Positions 35,820 to 44,550 of a stretch of 49,600 nucleotides of DNA are shown piece after piece. The position numbers and the translations under genes are program-made. This DNA is from CALLPQ01 sp964421675 (GTDB taxonomy: Bacteria; Pseudomonadota; Alphaproteobacteria; Caulobacterales; Parvularculaceae), in the NCBI GenBank assembly GCA_964421675.1, contig CAYQXV010000024.1, positions 1-49,600 on the forward strand, written 5' to 3'. The notes beneath the pieces were generated by a model, which worked only from the letters and a program-made list of their open reading frames with translations, did not search any database and was not told the origin of the DNA. How positions within the stretch are numbered: the first letter of the stretch is position 1; each line of letters starts with the position of its first letter.

Positions 35820-35831
35820 AGAACCGGTTCT
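35820..35831. promoter_or_regulatory. 12-bp palindrome in the translation start region of the FkbM gene
   Basis: AGAACCGGTTCT is perfectly self-complementary and ends 4 bases before the GTG start at 35836. As DNA it is an operator-like site, as RNA a short hairpin covering the ribosome-binding area. Confidence 0.25.
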
Positions 35832-35835
35832 TATC

Positions 35836-36813
35836 GTGTCTAGCAGTGATCCATCGCCAAGCAAATCCGCGCCGGTCTCGGGCGCGCATATTTCAGAAAT
35901 TCCGGATGCTGGCATCGCAAACACAATTAATGGCAATCGTGTTTTGCGCAAGACACCGAAATTATTTGATCTCGCCCATGCCGCCATCGCAAAAGGTATT
36001 CCCGGGGCGTGGAAATTTCTCTCCCTCCTTCAAGGGTCTATTCTAAAGGACAGCGTGGCCGCTTATCAATTTACCGGCCTAAAACCGGTAACGCTGTATG
36101 CGCCATTGTTCCGGCGCGAATCCTCAAAAACATATGATGAGCTAGAGCGCTATGACGCGTTGGTGGTGGATGATTTGGTGCGCCATCTGCCCTCTGGTTC
36201 CAATGCGCCTGTGTGGTTCGTGGATGTTGGTGCCGATATCGGACTGGTTTCCTCTCAGGTTATTCGGCGCGTGCCTGGCCTTGAACGCTTATTCGCCTTT
36301 GAACCCAATGATGCCGCCAGACCCTATCTTGAAGCGATGCTGGCCAGTGCCGGGATTGATCACCGCGTTTTTAATGCCGCTGTCGCAGCGCAGTCTGGTC
36401 GCGGGCGGCTGCAATCGCCAAGCGAGGACCCGAGTGAGCATGCGCGATTTATTGCCCCGGATCCCGAAGGCCCGATTGCGATAATGGCGATCAATGATCT
36501 GCCGGACCCGGCGGGGAAAACCATCATTCTCAAAGTTGATGTTGAGGGCGGCGAAGAAGCGGTCATAAAAGGCGCGCTGGATTTTCTTCGCCGCGCCGAC
36601 CAATTTATCGTGACATTCGAGGCTCATCCAAAAGTCATCAAAAGAACCGGACACACCCCAGATGATGTATTGGCTCAGCTCAATTCAATTGCAAGTTGCA
36701 GCGTCCACCTAGCCGGTGATGCAAAAGTTCGGTTCCAATCGGGCAAACCAATCACCGAACAAATTCCAGATTTTGAAAACCGCGTCCATAATCTGATTTG
36801 TCGCCCAATCTAA
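35836..36813 (+). CDS. FkbM family methyltransferase
   Basis: 325 residues, GTG start. Class I SAM motif WFVDVGADIGLVSSQV (127-142), acidic end of strand 2 FAFEPND, and the FkbM hallmark ILKVDVEGGEEAVIKGA. FkbM enzymes methylate hydroxyl groups of sugars or polyketides. About 125 residues precede the SAM fold, of unclear role. It diverges from the DUF547 gene. No glycan operon is directly attached, so the substrate is open. Confidence 0.88.
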   Translation: MSSSDPSPSKSAPVSGAHISEIPDAGIANTINGNRVLRKTPKLFDLAHAAIAKGIPGAWKFLSLLQGSILKDSVAAYQFTGLKPVTLYAPLFRRESSKTYDELERYDALVVDDLVRHLPSGSNAPVWFVDVGADIGLVSSQVIRRVPGLERLFAFEPNDAARPYLEAMLASAGIDHRVFNAAVAAQSGRGRLQSPSEDPSEHARFIAPDPEGPIAIMAINDLPDPAGKTIILKVDVEGGEEAVIKGALDFLRRADQFIVTFEAHPKVIKRTGHTPDDVLAQLNSIASCSVHLAGDAKVRFQSGKPITEQIPDFENRVHNLICRPI

Positions 36814-37013
36814 GATTTTAGCATTTTCACAGATCTATAGTTGATGACCTTCAAAACTGGTCACCGCCTGCAAATTCTCGTTCTAAGATAGCGCACCATC
36901 CCCAATACACCGCTGGCTTGAGCGTTAACCATTCTTTTTGCTCAACTTTTAACGATTTCTTATCAATTACACTGTGCGCATCCTTTCCCATGGGGTAAGG
37001 TATCAGAACGCTG

Positions 37014-37052
37014 TGATCGCATTTTCTATGCATTGTCTGTTCAATGATCGCA
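37014..37052 (+). repeat. Direct repeat TGATCGCA upstream of the BON/OmpA gene
   Basis: Two exact copies (37014-37021 and 37045-37052), 31 bases apart centre to centre, close to three helical turns. The downstream copy ends 31 bases before the start at 37084. This may be a regulator pair site. Confidence 0.3.
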
Positions 37053-37083
37053 GTCTGGTATGTTGCGTTTGGGGACATTTGGA

Positions 37084-38946
37084 ATGGTTCAAGCCTTAAA
37101 ATGGCTGTTTTGTCTGGGCTTCGCCGCTGCGGTGGCGACGGGCATTTTGTACTATACCGATTGGCCCGGCTCCTTTGCCTATATTCAAAAACAACTCGAC
37201 CAGGAACTCAAAGATAATTTGGGGCCTGATGATCGATGGGCGCGCATCAAGCTTGATGGCCAAACAGCAATCGTTACCGGGGTTGCCCCTTCGCAAGAAG
37301 CCAAAGAGGCAACCTTAACAAAAATTGCAACCCTTCCGGGCGGCATAGGCAGTTTTGGGGGCGCGATTACTGATATTGACGATAAAACAACAGTACTAAA
37401 AAGCGGCGACGCAGACCCTGTCACGCCGCCCGTCAGAGTGGCAACGCCAGGTTCGATTCCGNNNNNNNNNNNNNNNNNNNNNNNNNNNNNNNNNNNNNNN
37501 NNNNNNNNNNNNNNNNNNNNNNNNNNNNNNNNNNNNNNNNNNNNNNNNNNNNNNNNNNNNNCGCCAGGTTCGATTCCGGTTGAGAGCCCCTATCGGTTTC
37601 GCGCAGACTATCAAGGCGGGTACATTCGGATTGCAGAAGCATTGCCCGACGAAGAAACGCAAAGCCGAATTACAAACCACTTAAAAACACATTTTCCCGA
37701 CCGCCAAGTTTACAACAATACCCGTCTTGCCGCTGGCATGCCCGATACGCTGTGGATTTCCATGATCGAGCAGAGCCTGACAACGCTTTCAATGCTTGAG
37801 GTTGGTGTTTTGTACATTGAAGATTTTACCGTGAAAATTACCGGCAATCTTTTAGACGGTATTGATGGGGACCAAATTCGCGAAAAGGCATTCGCAATTG
37901 ATCCCGCCTACACGGTGCATATCGATTTAGGCCCTGCTGATCGTCAGGTTAAAGATATTCGCGAGGGTGATCCATCCTTACGCGGCATTGACGATGGAGA
38001 GGTCGACCAAATCGTTCCTGCCCCTCTCGATAACAACCCTGAAGAAGCCAGCCTCACAGGCGAGCCCGAGCAGGTGCCAACAAAACAGGCCAATCTTCGA
38101 ACTGGTGATCTCTCAAGCGAGACCGAACGCAACACGGCTCCCCTGATCCAACAAGACGTAGACTCGGTCGTAGCACCGGTAGCTTCCTCGCCCGTTACAG
38201 CACGCGTAACACCGCCTCGCATACCGCAAGCATCGACCGGCGAAAAAGTAATGCGCACCACACGGTCGCGCAATAATATCGCGACTGAAGAAAATACCGG
38301 GCTTGCGACCATCCGCGTGCCAGCCCCTGCGGATGTCATTCCCGCTCCCGAATTAAACACACTGCCACCGGCGCCGGAAATCATTGATCCTGAAAGCTCG
38401 ACGCTCCGCGACACAGCTAATCCCGCGCAGATTATTATCCCGTCACCAAAGCCAATGCGAAAAGCACAATTAGACGCGGAACCGAAAATAGCTGCAGAAA
38501 CTGAGCTAGCTGGGGAATCCCAAGCTCAAGGCGAGGTCCGCCGCCTCCAGGCAGCAATACCGGCAGCGCCAAGCCTGTCTCCAGAGCAGGACCGTGCCTA
38601 CCGGAATTGTGCAAATGAAGTTGCAATTTTGACAGAAACGCAGCCAATCCAGTTTGCTGAAAAGTCACTTGCAATTTTACCTAAAAGTAGACCTCATCTC
38701 GCTGCGCTCGCCGATGTAATGCGTCGCTGCAAGGACTATGAATTTGTGATCACGGGGTACGCTAAACAACAAGACGATACAAATTCAAACCAAGACATGG
38801 CTCATGAACGCGCGCAATGGGTTAAGTCTTATCTTATTAGTCGCTTTGTGAATATGGCCAAAATGACCAGTCATGGTGTTGAGGCTGATACACAAACAAT
38901 AGACTCGCGTGTTGAGATCGCCATATTACGGCCGACTGGGAATTAG
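37084..38946 (+). CDS. Inner-membrane-anchored BON/OmpA-like protein, with assembly gap
   Basis: An N-terminal helix (about residues 5-24) anchors the protein. Two BON-like modules follow (one before and one after the N-run at 37462-37561), then a long Pro/Glu/Thr-rich linker, and an OmpA-like C-terminal domain of about 125 residues with VITGYAKQ, NQDMAHERAQWVKSYLI and SRVEIAILRP. The OmpA-like domain should bind peptidoglycan; the BON modules may contact membrane. Merging the 17 bases repeated on both sides of the gap removes 117 bases and keeps the frame, giving about 581 residues. ATG 37084 has GGGGA about 8-10 bases upstream; ATG 37060 is an alternative. The next gene starts 11 bases later. 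Confidence 0.85.
   Translation: MVQALKWLFCLGFAAAVATGILYYTDWPGSFAYIQKQLDQELKDNLGPDDRWARIKLDGQTAIVTGVAPSQEAKEATLTKIATLPGGIGSFGGAITDIDDKTTVLKSGDADPVTPPVRVATPGSIPXXXXXXXXXXXXXXXXXXXXXXXXXXXXXXXXXXPGSIPVESPYRFRADYQGGYIRIAEALPDEETQSRITNHLKTHFPDRQVYNNTRLAAGMPDTLWISMIEQSLTTLSMLEVGVLYIEDFTVKITGNLLDGIDGDQIREKAFAIDPAYTVHIDLGPADRQVKDIREGDPSLRGIDDGEVDQIVPAPLDNNPEEASLTGEPEQVPTKQANLRTGDLSSETERNTAPLIQQDVDSVVAPVASSPVTARVTPPRIPQASTGEKVMRTTRSRNNIATEENTGLATIRVPAPADVIPAPELNTLPPAPEIIDPESSTLRDTANPAQIIIPSPKPMRKAQLDAEPKIAAETELAGESQAQGEVRRLQAAIPAAPSLSPEQDRAYRNCANEVAILTETQPIQFAEKSLAILPKSRPHLAALADVMRRCKDYEFVITGYAKQQDDTNSNQDMAHERAQWVKSYLISRFVNMAKMTSHGVEADTQTIDSRVEIAILRPTGN
37462..37561. other. 100-N scaffold gap inside the BON/OmpA-like gene
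   Basis: Exactly 100 N. The 17 bases before it (37445-37461) recur at 37562-37578, so the gap is likely an unmerged contig overlap. Confidence 0.95.
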
Positions 38947-38957
38947 AGGAATACGTT

Positions 38958-39887
38958 ATGATTTGGCTCATGATACAGGTTTGGACTTGGCTAGCCGTCT
39001 TTTACATATTGGGGCTTGCTACGGGTTGGATTTTGAAACGTCGCCCGACCATGGAAGAAGCCTATGAAGGCACTCGGATCTATGAAGTTGATGATTTTGA
39101 CTCCAGTAAAAATCCTGACACGTCGCGCAAAACGGATACCGCACCAGCGCTTGATCTTGATGATCGCAAAAGCGACGATGCACCGGTCATTCGCCAGCGG
39201 ATTTACGAAACAAAGACACCGCCGGAAAAGACTGCCGAGCAAAGCGCAGCTTCTTTAAGCGATCTCCCAGATTTGGAAAAACGCGAACCATCGCGCCGCA
39301 CACCTGTTGAACCTGCGGCCAGCGTTAACGCTACTCCGAGTACCGATGATAATCGTCCGGTGCGCAAAAGCACACCAAAACTATATTCAGCCCCCATGCA
39401 AGGCCCTGCCGATGACCTGAAAGATATTAAGGGCGTGGGTCCAACGCTGGAGCGTACACTTAACGCAACTGGCATTTATTATTTTGAGCAAATCGCTGCA
39501 TGGACCGATGAGGAAATTGCCTGGATCGATAACCGGATTGATTTTCCGGGCCGGGTAAAGCGAGAAAAATGGGTGCCTCAAGCGGAAGTTCTGGCGGCAG
39601 GACAACGCAAAGAGCAGGATGCAAAAAAATCAAAAGATGAGTCAATTTCAAAAGACGATTCTGGGCCAAAACTTGTAAGCTCAAGCTCGCCGTCATCATC
39701 TTCTTCTCAAGTCACCGGACAAAGCGCGCGGATTCTTGATACCAAGCCAACCATCATCACGAAAACACCCGCGAGCGACAGCACCCATGAGGGCGCAAGA
39801 TTGTCCGGCACACAGGCTTCATCAACGAGCAGCACTAAAGCTCCTGAATCCATGCTCGACCGGCTCATGGCAAAGAAAAACGCTTAA
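38958..39887 (+). CDS. Membrane-anchored helix-hairpin-helix protein (COG3743-like)
   Basis: 309 residues. One N-terminal membrane helix (about 7-26), a charged disordered linker, then a compact helix-hairpin-helix domain at 153-215 (LKDIKGVGPTLERTLNATG, followed by FEQIAAWTDEEIAWI). This domain type is annotated as 5' DNA nuclease-like and is also fused to NuoE in some alphaproteobacteria; no catalytic nuclease residues are evident. A Ser/Lys/Asp-rich tail follows. A good AGAGGA site lies 7 bases before the ATG. It forms a two-gene unit with the BON/OmpA protein. The role is unknown. Confidence 0.82.
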   Translation: MIWLMIQVWTWLAVFYILGLATGWILKRRPTMEEAYEGTRIYEVDDFDSSKNPDTSRKTDTAPALDLDDRKSDDAPVIRQRIYETKTPPEKTAEQSAASLSDLPDLEKREPSRRTPVEPAASVNATPSTDDNRPVRKSTPKLYSAPMQGPADDLKDIKGVGPTLERTLNATGIYYFEQIAAWTDEEIAWIDNRIDFPGRVKREKWVPQAEVLAAGQRKEQDAKKSKDESISKDDSGPKLVSSSSPSSSSSQVTGQSARILDTKPTIITKTPASDSTHEGARLSGTQASSTSSTKAPESMLDRLMAKKNA

Positions 39888-39912
39888 CGCTTAGAGCGGA
39901 ACTAAATCCCAT

Positions 39913-39938
39913 AGCGGCAGCGCGATAACGCTGCTGCT
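39913..39938. terminator. Hairpin between convergent genes
   Basis: AGCGGCAGCG and CGCTGCTGCT form a 10-bp stem with one G-T wobble and a 6-base loop, centred between the stops at 39887 and 39948. It could end transcripts from both sides, but there is no T-tract. Confidence 0.4.
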
Positions 39939-39947
39939 TGGCAATTG

Positions 39948-40820
39948 CTAAGGCTTTACCCGGGTTAAACGCCTCAACAGGCTTGACGTATCCCAACGTC
40001 CGCCATCCATTGACTGGATATCGCCGTAATATTGATCGACCATGGCCGTCATTGGCAAGCGGGCATCCGTCTGGCGCGCTTCACTAAGGGCGATGCGTAA
40101 ATCCTTGCGCATCCAATCAACGGCAAAACCAAAATCAAATTGATCGTCAGCCATTGTCTTGGTGCGATTTTCCATCTGCCAGCTTTGTGCGGCCCCGCCC
40201 GATATGGCCTCTAACACACGATCAATATCAAGATCGGCTTGCTGCGCAAAATGCACGCCCTCGCTCAACCCCTGTAATATGCCAGCGATACAAATCTGAT
40301 TGACGGCTTTGCATAATTGTCCATGCCCGGACGGGCCAATATGCACGATACGGCCTGCATAAGCCTCCATAACCGGTCGGCATTGTTCTATTGCGGCAGC
40401 CTCGCCGCCGCACATAACCGATAGAGCCCCATTGATCGCCCCCGCCTCACCGCCTGATACGGGCGCATCGATGAACTGTGCGCCCTTTGCAGCAACCTCG
40501 CCTGCAATCTCACGCGCCAATTGCGGCGATGCGGTCGTATGATCGACCAAAACCGCGCCCGCCATCAAATTGGGCACAACTTTATCTGCAACAGCGCGCA
40601 CATCAGGGTCATCCCCGACGCAGCAAAATATCATTTCTGCCTGCGCAATTGCCCCCTCAATATCGGCATGGAAATTACCCGCATGGTCTTTGGCCCAGCG
40701 CTCAGCTTTTTGTGTTGTCCGGTTATAGACCGTCACATCATAACCGGCGCGCGCAAGATGACCGGCCATCGGATAGCCCATCACGCCAAGACCTAAAAAT
40801 GCGACTTTATTCTTCTTCAT
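39948..40820 (-). CDS. Beta-hydroxyacid dehydrogenase (3-hydroxyisobutyrate dehydrogenase/GarR family)
   Basis: 290 residues. NAD(P)-binding GLGVMGYPMAGHLARAG at the N-terminus, substrate motif FIDAPVSGGEAGA, and catalytic Lys in GHGQLCKAVNQ near residue 170. Family members oxidise 3-hydroxyisobutyrate or reduce tartronate semialdehyde; which applies is not clear. The gene is 21 bases after the flavin reductase in the same direction. Confidence 0.88.
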   Translation of the reverse strand: MKKNKVAFLGLGVMGYPMAGHLARAGYDVTVYNRTTQKAERWAKDHAGNFHADIEGAIAQAEMIFCCVGDDPDVRAVADKVVPNLMAGAVLVDHTTASPQLAREIAGEVAAKGAQFIDAPVSGGEAGAINGALSVMCGGEAAAIEQCRPVMEAYAGRIVHIGPSGHGQLCKAVNQICIAGILQGLSEGVHFAQQADLDIDRVLEAISGGAAQSWQMENRTKTMADDQFDFGFAVDWMRKDLRIALSEARQTDARLPMTAMVDQYYGDIQSMDGGRWDTSSLLRRLTRVKP

Positions 40821-40841
40821 AGCTTACTCACCGGGTGCAGG

Positions 40842-41333
40842 TTACGAGTGCGGGCCACATCCATATTGGCTGGCAAAATATATTAGGGGCTCGCCTTCCG
40901 TGCTGGTGAAGCCCTCCACTTCGCCAATCAAGATGAGATGATCGCCCGCGCGATGGCGGTCAACAATCTTGCAATCAAAGCTTGCCAAGCACGCCTTGAG
41001 AACCGGCGCACCGCTCTTGGTTGGCGCCATCTCATCGGCTTGAAGGGGGGCGGGCTGATAGCCAGCAAATCGATTGGACATATCCTCTTGATCCGCCCGC
41101 AAAATAGAAATGCCATAATGGCTGGCGTCATAAAACGCCTTGTAAGATGCGGCCTTATTTTCAAGGCACCACAGAACAAGCGGCGGCTCCAAAGAGACCG
41201 AGGTAAAGGAATTTACGGTAATCACGGTGGGCGCACCGTGCGCATTCACACACCCGGCCAAGGTAATGCCTGTCGCAAAGCGGCCAAAGGCGTCCTTCAA
41301 AGGACGGTGTGGATCGGGGGAAATTGTACTCAT
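40842..41333 (-). CDS. Flavin reductase domain protein
   Basis: 163 residues of the short-chain flavin reductase (HpaC-like) family: LKDAFGRFATGITLAG, TVITVNSFTSVSLEPPLVLWCLE, and HLILIGEVEGF. It supplies reduced FMN/FAD to a monooxygenase or acts as a flavoprotein itself. No monooxygenase partner is adjacent; co-transcription with the dehydrogenase is likely. Confidence 0.9.
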   Translation of the reverse strand: MSTISPDPHRPLKDAFGRFATGITLAGCVNAHGAPTVITVNSFTSVSLEPPLVLWCLENKAASYKAFYDASHYGISILRADQEDMSNRFAGYQPAPLQADEMAPTKSGAPVLKACLASFDCKIVDRHRAGDHLILIGEVEGFTSTEGEPLIYFASQYGCGPHS

Positions 41334-41561
41334 ATATCCATCATGTGCGTGTTGGGTTCACCCACCCTATAGCATGGGAATATCAGCCATTGCGGTTTTT
41401 TGTGCGGAAAACAAGTCTTTACCGCCCAAATCGATCTTGATGGAAATAGGAACAATCTCAATGGAAAGACTTGCAGGGACCGCCGCAATCGGGGAAAACT
41501 AGTCCGCTGACGGGGCCTTGCCCGTTGACACAGGAGCGCGCGGGCCCTGCCGACGCATTTT

Positions 41562-43421
41562 ATGGAACAAATCCTTACCAATGCCCCGTGGCAGATGTGG
41601 GCGACATTCCTCGTCATTCTCGTCACCATCGTGTTTTACGCACTTGATAAGGTCCTGCTTGAGATTGTCTCAGCGGGCGCGCTTATCGCCTTGCTGCTCA
41701 TCTTTCATCTGGCGCCGCTGGAAGTGGATGGCGAGGCGATTGATCTGACCGTTTTGCTGGCTGGCTTTGCGAGCCCCGCCCTGTTTGCCATTCTTGGGTT
41801 GCTGATTATCGGCCAAGGCATGTTTCAGTCCGGCGCGCTTGAACACCCCACAGAATATCTCTTGCGCCAGCACGAAAAGCGCCCGCTCTTGATGACGTCG
41901 CTGATCTTTTTGATCGTCATGGTGGTCAGTGCATTTTTGAACAATACGCCCGTCGTGGTGATGTTTATTCCCATCATTGCCGCGATTGCCACAGAGCGAA
42001 AAATACCGGCCTCGCGCCTGATGATGCCGCTTTCGTTCCTGTCAATATTTGGCGGGATGACCACCATAATCGGGTCCTCAACGAACCTGCTTGCCGCGGA
42101 ATCATACCGGGCAACAACCGGCGGGGAGATCAGCTTTTTTGAACTCACCCCGATCGGTCTGATGCTCGCAGCCGTGGGGATTGTTTATCTGGTTTTTGCG
42201 GGAAAGTTCATTTTGCCGGACCGCAAAGGCGAAGACACATCAGGCGGCCAGGCCGAAGGAAAACATTTTATCGCGCAACTTGAGATCACCCCAGGCCACC
42301 CCCTTATTGGTCACGGCGCGGTCTCAGGTTTGTTTCCAGACTTACCCGATGTCACCGTGCGCATGATCCAACGCAAAGACAAAGCGATCTTGCCGCCTTA
42401 TGACGATTTTCAATTCCGCACCCATGACGTGGTCATTTTAGCGGCCACCCGCGGTGCATTGACCAATCTTTTGAAGGCCAATCCTGAAATTCTTGAAGGG
42501 TTAATGGCTGATGTCTCCTTCGAGATTGAAGGGGCGCCCTCGCAACGCTCGGCACAATTGAGCATGGTTGAGGCAATTGTCGCCCCCGGTTCGCGCTTGA
42601 TTGGGCGCACCATTGCCCAGATCGGTTTTCACTACCAAACCAATTGCGTTATTCTTGGTATAGAACGACGCAGCCGGATGATCCGAGCAAGGATGAATAC
42701 CATTCGCCTTGAAGCCGGAGATGTTCTGCTAATTGTTGGAGACATTCAAGACATTCAAGCCTTGCGCGCGGACCGCGATATTTTGTTGCTTGAAACCTCC
42801 ATGAAAGACCTTCCCGACCCGCGCAATGCCCGCATTGCCAGCGTGATCTTTGCCGGGGTTGTTGCAACCGTCACAACCGGCACCCTTGATATTGCAATTG
42901 CAGCAATCGTTGGCGCAACGGCCATGGTTGCCTTTGGGTGCCTGAATGTACGCCAGGCAGCGCGCGCAATTGACCGGCGTATTTATTTCCTTATCGGTAC
43001 GGCCCTTGCCATGGGGGCGGCGTTGGAAAAAACGGGCGGCGCGATGTTAATCGGTGCAGGCCTTGCCGATATTGCCGGTGGGTTTGGGCCTGTTGTGTTG
43101 ATGTCAGCATTCTTCATCGTTTGTGCAGGGATCACAAATGTTCTGTCCAACAATGCAACCGCCGTCCTGTTTATGCCAATCGCGGTGAGCGCAGCGAATG
43201 CGGTTGGCATTGACCCCCATGTTTTGGCCTTAACGGTGATATTCGGGGCCAATTGTTCGTTTGCAACGCCCGTTGCCTATCAGACCAATCTACTAGTGAT
43301 GACGCCGGGGCACTATAAATTTAGCGACTTTATTCGCGTCGGAGGTCCACTGATTATTGTGATCTGGATCGCTTATACGATCATAGCGCCAATCTATTTT
43401 CGAACCATCGGCATGTTGTGA
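41562..43421 (+). CDS. SLC13-type anion transporter with two TrkA-C domains
   Basis: 619 residues with about ten to twelve membrane segments. Two half-site motifs typical of this group are AFLNNTPVVVMFIPI and LSNNATAVLFMPIAVSAA. Between the halves lie two RCK/TrkA-C domains (about residues 240-310 and 330-410, the second with GRTIAQIGFHYQTNCVILGIERR). This layout belongs to the sodium-coupled carboxylate/sulfate family; the cytoplasmic domains likely sense a ligand. Substrate not predictable; cysteine synthesis elsewhere in the window would fit sulfate, a weak inference. Confidence 0.9.
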   Translation: MEQILTNAPWQMWATFLVILVTIVFYALDKVLLEIVSAGALIALLLIFHLAPLEVDGEAIDLTVLLAGFASPALFAILGLLIIGQGMFQSGALEHPTEYLLRQHEKRPLLMTSLIFLIVMVVSAFLNNTPVVVMFIPIIAAIATERKIPASRLMMPLSFLSIFGGMTTIIGSSTNLLAAESYRATTGGEISFFELTPIGLMLAAVGIVYLVFAGKFILPDRKGEDTSGGQAEGKHFIAQLEITPGHPLIGHGAVSGLFPDLPDVTVRMIQRKDKAILPPYDDFQFRTHDVVILAATRGALTNLLKANPEILEGLMADVSFEIEGAPSQRSAQLSMVEAIVAPGSRLIGRTIAQIGFHYQTNCVILGIERRSRMIRARMNTIRLEAGDVLLIVGDIQDIQALRADRDILLLETSMKDLPDPRNARIASVIFAGVVATVTTGTLDIAIAAIVGATAMVAFGCLNVRQAARAIDRRIYFLIGTALAMGAALEKTGGAMLIGAGLADIAGGFGPVVLMSAFFIVCAGITNVLSNNATAVLFMPIAVSAANAVGIDPHVLALTVIFGANCSFATPVAYQTNLLVMTPGHYKFSDFIRVGGPLIIVIWIAYTIIAPIYFRTIGML

Positions 43422-43594
43422 TCACCGGGATAAGCCGGGCAATCTCAATTTTGATGAATTGACCGCAATGAGCACCCGCGCGCTCAAAAACCGGTTAAAA
43501 AACCACTACCATCACCCGCCCGGCCGAGTATATTTTTTCAAACATTGCACCTTTGCAAACCGAACGCTAAGATTCTTTCTTTAGGACGGTACGG

Positions 43595-44350
43595 ATGCGC
43601 AAAGAAGACATAACAGAGCGATTTGGCATTGAGGATGAGGGTGATTTTTACATCACCGCTCCGTCCCCCTGCCCCTATCTTGCTGGTCGCCAGGAACGCA
43701 AAGTCTTTTCTTTTCTCGGCGGTAAAGATGCGCCTGCGCAAAATTCCTATTTAACCAGCCGGGGATTTCGGCGTTCACAAAATATTATCTACGTTCCGGC
43801 TTGTGAAAATTGTGACTCCTGTATTCCAGTACGCGTGGTTGTCGATGATTTCTCACCGACAAAATCGCGCCGCCGTATCCTGAATCGAAATGGTGATCTG
43901 ACCCGTCGCATACGCCCCTCACGCGCGACCGGGGATCAGTTCTCCGTATTGCGCGCCTATCTGGATGGGCGCCATGCGGGCGGCGGGATGGCCGAGATGA
44001 CCGTCCTTGATTATGCGGCGATGGTTGAAGAAACCGCCGTCGATACGATGATCATCGAATATTGGCTTACCGATCAAAATGGAATGGAGCGCCTTGTTGC
44101 CGCCGCTCTAACCGACCGGCTCGCCGATGGGCTATCTATGGTATATAGTTTTTTTGATCCTGATGATGCGAACAGAAGCCTTGGGCAATATATGATCCTT
44201 GATCATATCAACTTGGCGAAAGAATTAGATCTGCCCTTTTTGTACCTTGGCTATTGGGTCGCCGGTTCGGCTAAAATGGATTATAAAGCGCGCTTCCAAC
44301 CCTTAGAACAGCTCACCAGAGATGGCTGGCAGCGCATGGACAGCGAATAA
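43595..44350 (+). CDS. bpt: Aspartate/glutamate leucyltransferase Bpt
   Basis: 251 residues of the ATE/Bpt family. The Cys cluster near the N-terminus (PCPYLAGRQE and ACENCDSC), YSFFDPDDANRSLGQYMILDHI, and LPFLYLGYWVAGSAKMDYKARFQPLE are diagnostic. It transfers leucine from tRNA-Leu to N-terminal Asp/Glu, marking proteins for ClpS/ClpAP. AGGACGG about 7 bases upstream fixes the start. The stop is followed by a hairpin and a scaffold gap. Confidence 0.95.
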   Translation: MRKEDITERFGIEDEGDFYITAPSPCPYLAGRQERKVFSFLGGKDAPAQNSYLTSRGFRRSQNIIYVPACENCDSCIPVRVVVDDFSPTKSRRRILNRNGDLTRRIRPSRATGDQFSVLRAYLDGRHAGGGMAEMTVLDYAAMVEETAVDTMIIEYWLTDQNGMERLVAAALTDRLADGLSMVYSFFDPDDANRSLGQYMILDHINLAKELDLPFLYLGYWVAGSAKMDYKARFQPLEQLTRDGWQRMDSE

Positions 44351-44357
44351 AATTCGC
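44343..44357 (+). terminator. Hairpin overlapping the bpt stop
   Basis: GCGAAT and ATTCGC form a 6-bp perfect stem with an AAA loop that includes the bpt stop codon. The sequence after it is lost in the N-run, so a T-tract cannot be judged. Confidence 0.35.
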
Positions 44358-44358
44358 G

Positions 44359-44458
44359 NNNNNNNNNNNNNNNNNNNNNNNNNNNNNNNNNNNNNNNNNN
44401 NNNNNNNNNNNNNNNNNNNNNNNNNNNNNNNNNNNNNNNNNNNNNNNNNNNNNNNNNN
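44359..44458. other. 100-N scaffold gap between bpt and a methyltransferase gene
   Basis: Exactly 100 N. Unlike the other two gaps, no shared sequence flanks it. A hairpin lies at each edge (44343-44357; 44459-44480, AATGCCA/TGGCATT), which may be why assembly broke here. The real length of missing DNA is unknown. Confidence 0.95.
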
Positions 44459-44550
44459 AATGCCATAATATTTTGGCATTCTCATCACACTCCGTTATGA
44501 AGATGCATGCGCTTATAACCAATGGGCGCACGCTTTGGCTTATTCGATGA

